Source: JAWKWA01 sp041397765 (GTDB lineage: Bacteria; Pseudomonadota; Alphaproteobacteria; Rhizobiales; Hyphomicrobiaceae). From it: DNA of 64,000 bases. The notes beneath the pieces are model-generated. The model searched no databases and was not told the DNA's origin. It saw only the letters and a list, made by a program, of their open reading frames with translations. Of this stretch, positions 36,797 through 44,772 are shown one piece after another. Both the position numbers and the translations under genes were made by a program. Every line of letters starts with the position of its first letter. Positions within the stretch are counted from its first letter, which is position 1. The stretch is from positions 124,001 to 188,000 of the forward strand of contig JAWKWA010000005.1 of NCBI GenBank assembly GCA_041397765.1, given 5' to 3'.

Positions 36797-37961
36797 AGTC
36801 GCGCTCGACGACGCCCTCGGGCAGCGAGATCGCCTCATCGTCGAACCGGCCGCTGTCGGCGTCGCCATGGCAGGCGATGCAATTGCCGGGCGACTTGGCG
36901 CTGGAGGCGGCGATGCTCGGTCGATCGAGCCGCCGGTGCCGGGCGATCCAGTAGGGATTGCCGGTGATGCGCAGCGGCTCCTCGGCCGCGACCGTGCGGA
37001 AGCGGTTGCCGACCTCGGTGTCGGTGGTCTCGGCGGCATTGGCCTCGAGATATCGGGCGATCTCGCGCGTGGTCGCCTCCGACAGGCTGGCATCCTCGCC
37101 GAAATGATCCTCGAGCCCCGCCATCAGCTTCTCCCATGAGGCCCGCGGCAGCAGCGTCGGATGATAGGGCCAGTGGCAGTCGCCGCATTCCTTCTGGTGC
37201 GCGGCGTCGGCGCGAACCGCAGCGACGCCGAGCGGCGGCAGGCGCATCAGCGGCAGAAGCACGAGCCCGCCGGCACTTGCGAGCGCGACGGCGGTAAGGC
37301 CCGCGATCATGGGGCGGGCAGGGGTCCTTGGCGGCTCGACCGCGAGACCGGCAGGCAGCGGCATCCGGCCGCTGATCATGCCGCGCGCCAGATTGACCTT
37401 CTGCAAGAGGCTCTCGACGAGGACGCCGAGGAGATGGACGATCACCATGGCGAGCAGCAGGATCGCCGCCCAGGAATGCACCGCGCGCGCCGCGTCCCCG
37501 AGCGCGAAGCTGGTGACGCCGGCAAGGGGGCCGAGCTTCTCCTCGCCACCCTCGGCAAGCAGACCGGTCACGACGATCGCCGAGACGACCAGGAAGAAGG
37601 CGAGGATCATCGCCGCGCCGACCGGATTGTGCCCGACATAGTGGGGCGGACGGAGGCGGATGAGGCCCCGTGCATAGGCCCCGAAGCCGCGGAGCGCCCG
37701 GATCAGTCCGTGAAAGCGGGCATAATGTGGTCCAAGGAAGCCCCAGACGAGGCGCAGGACCATGAGCACGAGAACGCCATAGCCGGCGATGCGGTGAATG
37801 CCGAGCCACCACTCGGGCGCAAGAAATCCCGTCGAAAGCGCGACCGTGATGCCGAGCACCAGCAGCCAGTGGAAGAGGCGGACCGGCAGGCCCCAGACCT
37901 CCACGCTGCGTGGTGCGTCGTTTTCGGTCGCGGAGGCAGGGATCGAGTGTCGGGTGCTCAC
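36795..37961 (-). CDS. Cytochrome b561 fused to a diheme cytochrome c domain
   Basis: A 388-residue inner-membrane redox protein. Residues about 20-215 form a prokaryotic b561 domain of four helices (PVRLFHWLLVLGITVAL, GIHRIAGYGVLVLMVLRLVWG, NPVGAAMILAFFLVVSAIVV, VHSWAAILLLAMVIVHLLG) with paired His ligands. A further anchor helix (about 240-262) leads to a periplasmic DHC domain with CGDCH and CIACH. It could carry electrons from the quinone pool to the DHC/SHP pair. The start is a GTG at 37961; no suitable ATG exists. In R. sphaeroides the b-type subunit and DHC are separate genes, so this fusion is notable. Confidence 0.85.
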   Translation of the reverse strand: MSTRHSIPASATENDAPRSVEVWGLPVRLFHWLLVLGITVALSTGFLAPEWWLGIHRIAGYGVLVLMVLRLVWGFLGPHYARFHGLIRALRGFGAYARGLIRLRPPHYVGHNPVGAAMILAFFLVVSAIVVTGLLAEGGEEKLGPLAGVTSFALGDAARAVHSWAAILLLAMVIVHLLGVLVESLLQKVNLARGMISGRMPLPAGLAVEPPRTPARPMIAGLTAVALASAGGLVLLPLMRLPPLGVAAVRADAAHQKECGDCHWPYHPTLLPRASWEKLMAGLEDHFGEDASLSEATTREIARYLEANAAETTDTEVGNRFRTVAAEEPLRITGNPYWIARHRRLDRPSIAASSAKSPGNCIACHGDADSGRFDDEAISLPEGVVERD

Positions 37962-38125
37962 GGTCTTGTCGCGATCCTGCTGGTCGGCGGGTCGGTGGTG
38001 GCGAAGGCAGAGGCTCGCGAGAAACCTAGCAACCCGATCCTGACGAGGCCCTGACACGTCGCACGAGGAACCGGTCCCGCCGGACCGACGCCGACCGAGG
38101 GAGGGCCTGGCCGGCGGGAAGGGTC

Positions 38126-39844
38126 TCACGCCCCCGTCGCTTCGCTCACCGGATCGGGTGCGAGCGGCGCGCGGCCGAGAATGAGATCGCTCGCCCGCTC
38201 GGCGATGGCGACGATGGTCGAGCTCGGATTGCCGCGGATCTGGCGCGGAAAAACCGAGGCGTCGACCACATGCAGACCCTCGACGCCGCGCACCCGCAAG
38301 GCCTCGTCGACCACCGCGTCGGGGTCGCTGGCCCCGCCGATCCGGCAGGTCCCGACCGGATGATGGGCCGTGTTCGCAATCCGCCGCACGGCCGCGAGGA
38401 TGTCCTCTTCGCTGGCATGATCCCGCCCCGGTGACAGCTCCGCTCCGGCGATGCCCTCGAAGGGTGCGGCCGCCGCCAGCTCGCGCGCGAGCCGGATACC
38501 CTCGATCGCGAGGCGCTGCTCGGCCGCGCTCGCCAGCATCATCGGGTCGATCGCGGGCGGTCTCAGCGGATCGGCGGAGGTGAGGGTGACGCGGCCGCGG
38601 CTCTCGGGCATCAGCGGGTTGACGTCGATCTGGAACCCCGAGAGCGCCCGCTTGCCCCGCGAGAGGATACGCGCGCCGAGCGCGTCGAGATCGAGGAACC
38701 CGGGCTTGCCGCCGGAGTTCGCCGCATGGAACAGGTCCTCGACGACGACCATCGGGGTGAAGAAGGTCTGGTAGTCGGGAAGGCGGCCCGATTGCTCCCC
38801 GGCCGAGAACAGGCAGGCGCTCCAGAACGGCCCGGCCCCCGGCCCCGACCGGGTCAGCAGATAGGACGCGCCGAGCCAGATCGCCCGGTCGAGCCTCTGC
38901 CAGCGCGCGAAGCTGAGCGCGGGATCGAGGCAGCGAAACTGCACCGGCAGGTTGACGTGATCCTGGAGATTGCACCCGACCCCCGGCAGGTCGGCGACGG
39001 GCGCGATGCCGTGCGACCGCAGCGTATCGGCCGGACCGATGCCCGACAGCATGAGCAGATGCGGCGAGCCGAACGTCCCGAGCGCGACCAAGATCTCCCT
39101 CTCCGCCCGGACGCTCTCGGGACCGCCCGGCCCCGCGAGCTCGACACGGCGCGCGCGCCCGTTCTCCAGATGGATCCTCAGCGCCCGCCGGCCGGTCCTC
39201 ACCTCCAGGTTCGGCCGTCCCATGGCTGGCCGCAGATAGGCGCGTGCGAGACTGATCCGCCGGCCCTTCTCGACCATGACGTCGAGCCGGAAGGCGCCGA
39301 CCTGCTCCTCGCCCATGACGTCCTCATTGGCCCGGTGCCCGGTCGCGAGGGCCGCGGCGATGAAGCGCCGGTCGATCTCGTTGAAGTTCCGCGAGGGATT
39401 GACCTTCAACGGGCCGTCGGCGCCGTGGAAGCGGTTGTTGCCGCGCCAGCTTCCCTCCGAGCGGCGGAAATAGGGCAGGATGTCGGCATAACCCCAGCCC
39501 TTGGCGCCGGCCGCGGCCCAGCCGTCATAGTCGACCCGGTTGCCGCGCGTATAGATCATGCCGTTGAGGATCGATGTGCCGCCGAGCCCCCGGCCGCGCG
39601 GATAATAGATCCGCCGCCCGCCGAGCGCGGCCTGCGGCTCGCTGCGGTAGCCCCAGTCATAGGCGGGATTGCCGAACAGGAAGCCGTTGCCGGCCGGCAT
39701 GTCGACGAACAGGCTGCGCGCCGGTCCTCCCGCCTCCACGAGCAGCACCTGCCGATCTGCATCGGCGCTGAGCCGGGCGGCGAGCACCGATCCGGCCGAT
39801 CCCGCGCCGAGCACGATGGTGTCGTAAGAGCGCTCGCTTGCCAT
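38126..39844 (-). CDS. GMC-family FAD oxidoreductase (choline-dehydrogenase-like)
   Basis: A 572-residue flavoprotein that oxidises an alcohol group. FAD-binding motif YDTIVLGAGSAGSVLAARLS is at the N-terminus, GMC signature 1 appears as GRGLGGTSILNGMIYTRGN, signature 2 as GTFGSPHLLMLSGIGP, and the catalytic histidine block is NTAHHPVGTCRIG followed by GNPSSTIVAIAERA. The substrate could be choline, a polyethylene glycol or another primary alcohol. It lies 12 bp downstream of the isopropylmalate-dehydrogenase-like gene in the same direction, so the two are probably co-transcribed. Confidence 0.92.
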   Translation of the reverse strand: MASERSYDTIVLGAGSAGSVLAARLSADADRQVLLVEAGGPARSLFVDMPAGNGFLFGNPAYDWGYRSEPQAALGGRRIYYPRGRGLGGTSILNGMIYTRGNRVDYDGWAAAGAKGWGYADILPYFRRSEGSWRGNNRFHGADGPLKVNPSRNFNEIDRRFIAAALATGHRANEDVMGEEQVGAFRLDVMVEKGRRISLARAYLRPAMGRPNLEVRTGRRALRIHLENGRARRVELAGPGGPESVRAEREILVALGTFGSPHLLMLSGIGPADTLRSHGIAPVADLPGVGCNLQDHVNLPVQFRCLDPALSFARWQRLDRAIWLGASYLLTRSGPGAGPFWSACLFSAGEQSGRLPDYQTFFTPMVVVEDLFHAANSGGKPGFLDLDALGARILSRGKRALSGFQIDVNPLMPESRGRVTLTSADPLRPPAIDPMMLASAAEQRLAIEGIRLARELAAAAPFEGIAGAELSPGRDHASEEDILAAVRRIANTAHHPVGTCRIGGASDPDAVVDEALRVRGVEGLHVVDASVFPRQIRGNPSSTIVAIAERASDLILGRAPLAPDPVSEATGA

Positions 39845-39856
39845 TCCGGCGATGCC

Positions 39857-40957
39857 TCAGGCGAGGTTGGCGATGACGGCGGCGGTCAGGTCGGCGCTGC
39901 CCGACGAGCCGCCGAGGTCGGGCGTCAGCTCGGCGTGTTGGAGCGTCCGCGTGACGGCGGCCTCGATGGTCCGGGCCAGATCGGGCCGGCCGAGACCGTA
40001 GTCGAGCAGCATGCCGACCGAGAGAATCGTGCCGAGCGGGTTGGCGATGCCCTGGCCGGCGATGTCCGGCGCGCTCCCGTGCACCGGCTCGTAGATGCCG
40101 GGCGAGATCGGCGCGCCGGGAGCGGGCAGCCCGGGCAGCGAGGCCGAGGGCAGCATGCCGAGCGAGCCGGCATAGACCGCAGCGAGATCGGACAAGAGGT
40201 CGCCGAAGATGTTGTCCGCGAGGATGACGTCGAAGCGGCGCGGCTCGCGGATCATCTGATAGGCGGCATTGTCGGCATAGAGGTGGGACAGCGCGACATT
40301 CGGGAACTCGCGCGCCCCGACTTCGGCGACGACCCGCCGCCACAGCGCACCGCTCTCCATGACGTTCGACTTCTCCACCGAGGCGAGCCGGCCGCCGCGC
40401 CGTTCCGCGAGCGCAAAACCGACCCGGGCGATCCGCTCGACCTCGCCGCTGGTGTAGAGATTGGTGTCGAACCCTTCGAGGCGGCCGTCGGCCCCCTCCC
40501 TGATGCCGCGCGGCATCGCGAAGGGCGAGCCGCCGCACAGCTCGCGCAGCACCACGACGTCGGCGCCGTCGGCAAGGCCGTCGCGGAACGGCGTGCGGGC
40601 CAGGAGCTGCGGATAGCTGCGCGACGGTCGCAGCCCGGCGAAGACGTCGAGCTCCCGGCGCAGCCGCATGAGCCCGTCCTTCTCCTCCGGCGTCCCCTCG
40701 ATGACGAGGCCGTCCCACTTGGGACCGCCGACCGCACCGACGAGGATCGCATCGGCCGCCTTGGCCCGCGCGGCCGTCTCGTTGCGGCAGAACGTGCCAT
40801 AGCGGTCGTCGGCGGCGCCGCCAATCAGATCCTCCTCGATCTGCAGCGCGATGCCAGCCTTGGTGGCGACGTGCCGCAGCACCCGCAGGCCGCAATCGAC
40901 CACTTCCGGCCCGATCCCGTCTCCGGGGAGCACCAGAATGTGCGCCCGACGCTCCAT
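39857..40957 (-). CDS. Isopropylmalate/isocitrate-family dehydrogenase, LeuB-like paralog
   Basis: A 366-residue NAD-dependent beta-decarboxylating dehydrogenase. Family sites are PGDGIGPEVV at the start, GAVGGPKWD, VEKSNVMESGALWRRVV (catalytic Lys region), DNIFGDLLSDLAA (metal-binding Asp pair) and HGSAPDIAGQGIANPLGTI (NAD site). The substrate loop RELCGGSPFAMPRGI departs from the RELTGGIYFG consensus of true LeuB, so a different 3-hydroxy acid such as tartrate or an alkylmalate is likely. ATG 40957 is preceded by GAGGGGA. Its operon partner is a GMC alcohol oxidoreductase rather than other leucine genes. Confidence 0.8.
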   Translation of the reverse strand: MERRAHILVLPGDGIGPEVVDCGLRVLRHVATKAGIALQIEEDLIGGAADDRYGTFCRNETAARAKAADAILVGAVGGPKWDGLVIEGTPEEKDGLMRLRRELDVFAGLRPSRSYPQLLARTPFRDGLADGADVVVLRELCGGSPFAMPRGIREGADGRLEGFDTNLYTSGEVERIARVGFALAERRGGRLASVEKSNVMESGALWRRVVAEVGAREFPNVALSHLYADNAAYQMIREPRRFDVILADNIFGDLLSDLAAVYAGSLGMLPSASLPGLPAPGAPISPGIYEPVHGSAPDIAGQGIANPLGTILSVGMLLDYGLGRPDLARTIEAAVTRTLQHAELTPDLGGSSGSADLTAAVIANLA

Positions 40958-41134
40958 CACGTCCCCTCGCATGGCGACCGCTCTGCGGCCGCACGCTGGC
41001 ACAGGCGCGAGGCCTCGGCAATGCGCCATGGAGCGGGCGAGAGGCGAGCGGCATCTAGAGGCTGTCGATAGGGCTGGGTCGGCGCGGCGGGCGCCGCCTG
41101 GGCGCGGCGCGGCTGTCGGCCGGAGCTGCGAGGC

Positions 41135-41208
41135 TGGCTGGGGGACTAGGATTCGAACCTAGACTGGCGGAGTCAGAGTCCGCTGTCCTACCGTTAGACG
41201 ATCCCCCA
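41135..41208 (-). tRNA. tRNA-Gln (anticodon CUG)
   Basis: The minus strand reads a full cloverleaf of 74 bases including encoded CCA: acceptor TGGGGGA/TCCCCCA, discriminator G, anticodon stem GCGGA/TCCGC around CTCTGAC (anticodon CTG), and T-arm CTAGG-TTCGAAT-CCTAG. It reads CAG, the common Gln codon at this GC content. Confidence 0.97.
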
Positions 41209-41235
41209 ACGGTGCGCCGGTCACGCAAGAGCGGC

Positions 41236-41264
41236 CTTTTAGCAGGCAGCCCCCTCGAGGGCAA
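41236..41264 (-). promoter_or_regulatory. Promoter of tRNA-Gln
   Basis: On the minus strand TTGCCC and TAAAAG are separated by exactly 17 bases, giving a start near 41229, about 21 bases before the mature tRNA. Confidence 0.5.
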
Positions 41265-41331
41265 GGCGGTTCGCTCGGCCGCATCGCGCTCTCAGCCGCT
41301 CGCCACGCCGCTTTCGCCCCTCCTACGCCAC

Positions 41332-42329
41332 TCACGCATAGACGAGCGTCTGGCCGATGCCCATCGTCTCGGCCTTCGCCAGCATCGCCGCCCCGAGCGC
41401 GATGTCGGAGAGCGACAGGCCGCGATGCCAGAAGAGGATGGTCTCGTCGTCCCGCTCGCGGCCGGCGCGCTTGCCCGCGACGATCTCGCCGAGCTCGGCA
41501 TGAACCGTCTCCTCGCTGACGAGACCGGCGTCGATATGCGGCCTCAGCGCCCCGAGCCGGCCGGCGCGCATCTGTCCGCGATCGTCGACGACGATCTTCG
41601 CCATGATGCCGGTGAGCGACAATTCCAGGCTCGACATCGTGCCATAGGGGACGACGAGCGCGCCCGGCTTCACCCATTCGGTCTTGAAGAGGGGCTCGGG
41701 CGCCGTCAGCCGCGAGGCCTCGACCAGGATGTCGGCCCCCTCAAGGCAGCCCTTCCAGTCGGTCGTTGCGACGACAGGCTTGCCCAGATCGGCCGAGAGC
41801 CGCGCCGCGAACGCCTCCCGGCTCTCGGGCCGGCGCGAGTGCACGCGGATCTCGGCGAAATCGTAGAGGTGGTCGAGCAGGCGCACGTTCCAGTAGGTGC
41901 CGCGGGCCCCGACATGGCCGAGCACTCTGGTGCCCTCGGGCCGAGATGCTTGGCTCCGAGCGCGGTCAGCGCACCTGTGCGCATGTCGGTGATGGCGGTT
42001 GCGTCGAGGATCGCCTTCGGCATGCCGGTGCTGGGATCGAACAGGTTGAGCAGCGCCATCTCCGAAGGCAGGCCCCGGCGGTAATTGTCGACATAGTCGC
42101 CGACGATCTTGACGCCGGCAAATCCGAGCGGCGCCACATAGCCGCGCAGCACGTTGAAATGACCGTTGAAGGCCGGGTCGGGCGTCAGATGCATGCGCGG
42201 CTCGATCACGCATTCGCCGTTCCCTTGCGCGAGAAGTCCCGCCTCGACGGCTCGCAGGATCTCCTCGTCGGTCATGGCGAGACGGTCGATGTCGCGGCCG
42301 TTCAGATAGGTGAGTGTGATCTCGGCCAT
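41332..42329 (-). CDS. Ornithine cyclodeaminase/mu-crystallin family protein, frameshifted
   Basis: An NAD(P)-dependent enzyme of the ornithine cyclodeaminase/ketimine reductase family. The N-terminal part (LTYLNGRDIDRL, FNVLRGYVAPLGFAGVKIVGDY, DATAITDMRTGALTALGAKHL) runs from ATG 42329, which has GAGGAG seven bases upstream. The dinucleotide-binding half (VLGHVGARGTYWNVRLLDHL, ETVHAELGEIVAGKRAGR) is in another frame. The break is at GGG 41938-41940; one missing base restores 332 residues. The family includes ornithine to proline conversion and reduction of cyclic imines, which would fit the amine-catabolic neighbours. An assembly error is possible. Confidence 0.82.
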
Positions 42330-42455
42330 GGGGCGGCTCCTCGATGGCATGAGGCGGGCGTTCGCACTCAGCCATAGGCCGATCGGCGCGCCGACGGAAC
42401 CCGCATCGGCCACGGGGCGGCTGCGCCTGCGGCGGGAGGCTCCGGCCGCGTCGGC

Positions 42456-43088
42456 CTACAGATAGGGCGGCGTGCAGGCGCTCACCACCTCGCAAGGCAC
42501 CTCGCCGACATTGCGGAAGCGGTGCGGCATGCGGCTGTCGAACAGATAGGCGTCGCCCGCCTTCAGGATCCGGACCTCGCCGGCGACCGTGAGCTCGAGC
42601 TCGCCGGCGACGACGACGCCGCCCTCGTGGCTGTGATGCTCGAGCATGCTCTCGCCGGTATCGGCGCCCGGCTCGTAGCGCTCGTGCAGGATCTGCAGAT
42701 TGTGCATCCGCGCATCGCCCACCTGGCGGAAGGACATCTTGCCCGAGTGGTCGCCCCCGGCATGGACATGGCCGAGCCGCGAGGTGAGATCGATGAGGTC
42801 CTTCGCGCCGAAGAACACCTCGTCGCCAGCCGTCCGCTCGGGCTCGAAGAACTCCGACAGCGTCATCGGCACGCCGCCGAGGATCTTGCGCAGGGATGCG
42901 ACCGAGGGGCTCGACCGGTTGCTTTCGACCATGGCGATCTGGCCGTGCGGCACGCCGGCCCGCAGTGCGAGCTGGCGCTGCGTGAGGCCGGCGGCACTGC
43001 GCACCGCCCGCAGCCGGACGCCGACATCGAACGGGTCCGGCCCCGGCTCGGCCGCCACGTCCTCTCGTCGATTGCGCGATCGGGCCAT
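42456..43088 (-). CDS. PuuR-like regulator: HTH (Xre) plus cupin
   Basis: A 210-residue DNA-binding regulator. The helix-turn-helix (about 22-76) reads LRAVRSAAGLTQRQLALRAGV...IAMVESNRSSPSVASLRKIL, and the C-terminal cupin (about 130-205) has HHSHEGGVVVAGELEL and PHRFRNVGEVPCEV. E. coli PuuR has this architecture and is relieved by putrescine. It is divergent from gabT; the shared 257-bp gap holds a perfect inverted repeat overlapping a promoter (43181-43208), so it probably represses gabT and perhaps itself. Confidence 0.85.
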   Translation of the reverse strand: MARSRNRREDVAAEPGPDPFDVGVRLRAVRSAAGLTQRQLALRAGVPHGQIAMVESNRSSPSVASLRKILGGVPMTLSEFFEPERTAGDEVFFGAKDLIDLTSRLGHVHAGGDHSGKMSFRQVGDARMHNLQILHERYEPGADTGESMLEHHSHEGGVVVAGELELTVAGEVRILKAGDAYLFDSRMPHRFRNVGEVPCEVVSACTPPYL

Positions 43089-43180
43089 GCCGTTCCTCTC
43101 GTGCCGTTTGGTGCCTGATCGGGTTGCGCGATCGTCATTCGAGCGCTGCATCGGGCGCAGTCTAGCGCAGGGGCGGGCGC

Positions 43181-43208
43181 TTGCTCAAGATTTTGAGCAG
43201 TGCTATAG
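43181..43208 (+). promoter_or_regulatory. gabT promoter
   Basis: TTGCTC (43181-43186) and CTATAG (43203-43208) are separated by 16 bases, pointing to a transcript start near 43216. The inverted repeat at 43182-43199 covers the -35 box and most of the spacer. Confidence 0.5.
43182..43199. promoter_or_regulatory. Probable operator of the PuuR-like regulator
   Basis: TGCTCAA-GATT-TTGAGCA is a perfect 7-bp inverted repeat with a 4-base spacer, AT-rich against a GC-rich background, positioned over the gabT promoter and between divergent regulator and target genes. Confidence 0.6.
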
Positions 43209-43345
43209 CGCCGCGATCCCCGCGGGCCATTGCGGGCGCATGTCTTGGATGCGCGCGCGGCCGGGCGGCGAGACATCCGCCGCGCTCCTCGGCTAGGATC
43301 GCCGGCAATCCGAGACGAATGAGTGAACGAGTGAAGGAGCGCCAG

Positions 43346-44638
43346 ATGGCCAAGCAGTCGGAAGCCCTGAGGGCGAGGCACACCGCCGCCGTGCCGCGCG
43401 GCATCGCGACCAAGAACGTCTATGCGGCCCGGGCCGAGAATGCCGAGGTCTGGGACGTCGATGGCCGGCGCTATGTCGACTTCGCCGCCGGCATCGCCGT
43501 CGTCAATACCGGCCACCGGCACCCGAAGGTGATGGCGGCCGTGACGCGGCAGCTCCAGGACTTCACCCACACCTGCTTCAACGTCGCGCCCTACGAGGAA
43601 TACATCGCCGTCGCCGAGCGGTTGAACAAGGCCGCGCCCGGCAGCTTCGAGAAGAAGACGATGTTCGTCACGACCGGCGCCGAGGCGGTCGAGAACGCCG
43701 TCAAGATCGCCCGCGTCGCCACCGGCCGCACCGCGGTCGTCTCCTTCAGCGGTGCCTTCCATGGCCGCACCATGATGGGCATGGCGCTGACCGGCAAGGT
43801 CGTGCCCTATAAGAAGGGCTTCGGGCCGTTCCCGGCCGAGGTCTTCCATGCGCCCTTCCCCAAGCCCTATCTCGACATGACGGTCGAGGATGCGCTGGCC
43901 GGCCTGAAGGACCTCTTTGCCGCCGATGTCGACCCGGCCCGCGTCGCCGCCGTCATCGTCGAACCGGTCCAGGGTGAGGGCGGCTTCTACGTCGCGCCCT
44001 TCGCCTTCCTGCAGGCCCTGCGCAAGCTCTGCGACGAGCATGGCATCCTCCTGATCTCCGACGAGATCCAGACCGGCATGGGCCGCACCGGCCGGATGTT
44101 CGCGATCGAGCATGCCGGTGTCGTGCCGGATCTCATCACCACCGCCAAGGGCCTCGGCGGCGGCTTCCCGCTCTCGGCCGTCACCGGTCGCGCCGATCTG
44201 ATGGACGCCGCGCTGCCGGGCGGCCTCGGCGGCACCTATGCCGGCTCGCCGGTCGGTCTGTCGGCCGCCGCCGCCGTCCTCGACGTCATCGAGGAGGAGA
44301 AGCTGTGCGAGCGTGCCCTCGAGGTCGGCAATGTCATCAAGGGCCGCCTCGAGCAGATGCAGAAGCGCAACGAGTTCGCCGCCATCGGCGATGTGCGTGG
44401 CCTTGGCGCCATGGTCGCCGTCGAACTCGTCAAGGACCGCGCCTCCAAGGCGCCGAATGCCGACCTGACCAATGCCGTCGTCGCCAAGTGCCAGGAGAAG
44501 GGCCTGCTGATCCTGACCTGCGGCCCCAACGCCAATGTCGTGCGCTTCCTGCCGCCGCTGACCGTCCCCATGGACCAGGTGAAGGAAGGCATGGACATCT
44601 TCGAGGCGGCGCTGACCGAGGCGCTCGGCGTCGGCTGA
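43346..44638 (+). CDS. gabT: 4-aminobutyrate aminotransferase
   Basis: A 430-residue PLP-dependent class III aminotransferase that moves the amino group of GABA (or 5-aminovalerate) to 2-oxoglutarate, giving succinate or glutarate semialdehyde. The PLP lysine is K268 in TTAKGLGGGFPLSAV; other sites are TTGAEAVENAVKIAR, FHGRTMMGMALTGK, and ISDEIQTGMGRTG. ATG 43346 has AAGGAG seven bases upstream. Control by the divergent PuuR-like protein is indicated by the operator. With gcdH and a glutarate CoA-transferase downstream, a 5-aminovalerate role (DavT) is as likely as GABA. Confidence 0.94.
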   Translation: MAKQSEALRARHTAAVPRGIATKNVYAARAENAEVWDVDGRRYVDFAAGIAVVNTGHRHPKVMAAVTRQLQDFTHTCFNVAPYEEYIAVAERLNKAAPGSFEKKTMFVTTGAEAVENAVKIARVATGRTAVVSFSGAFHGRTMMGMALTGKVVPYKKGFGPFPAEVFHAPFPKPYLDMTVEDALAGLKDLFAADVDPARVAAVIVEPVQGEGGFYVAPFAFLQALRKLCDEHGILLISDEIQTGMGRTGRMFAIEHAGVVPDLITTAKGLGGGFPLSAVTGRADLMDAALPGGLGGTYAGSPVGLSAAAAVLDVIEEEKLCERALEVGNVIKGRLEQMQKRNEFAAIGDVRGLGAMVAVELVKDRASKAPNADLTNAVVAKCQEKGLLILTCGPNANVVRFLPPLTVPMDQVKEGMDIFEAALTEALGVG

Positions 44639-44730
44639 GAAGGTCGAGCACCGGCAGGCGGCGCATGCGACGCCGGAGAGCCGGCTACCCCCCGCGCTGA
44701 TCGGGTCGGCGCGGAGACTGAACAAGGTGC

Positions 44731-44748
44731 CGCGACGCCAGCGTCGCG
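44731..44748. promoter_or_regulatory. Palindrome upstream of gcdH
   Basis: CGCGACGC-CA-GCGTCGCG is a perfect 8-bp inverted repeat centred about 33 bases before the gcdH start, close enough to be an operator or a 5'-leader hairpin. Confidence 0.4.
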
Positions 44749-44772
44749 TCACCGGCAAGGGAAGACGAGACC

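Noticed and set aside
41135..41208. tRNA-Gln as integration site of a mobile element
   Set aside because: No integrase gene and no repeat of the tRNA 3' end was seen within the window.
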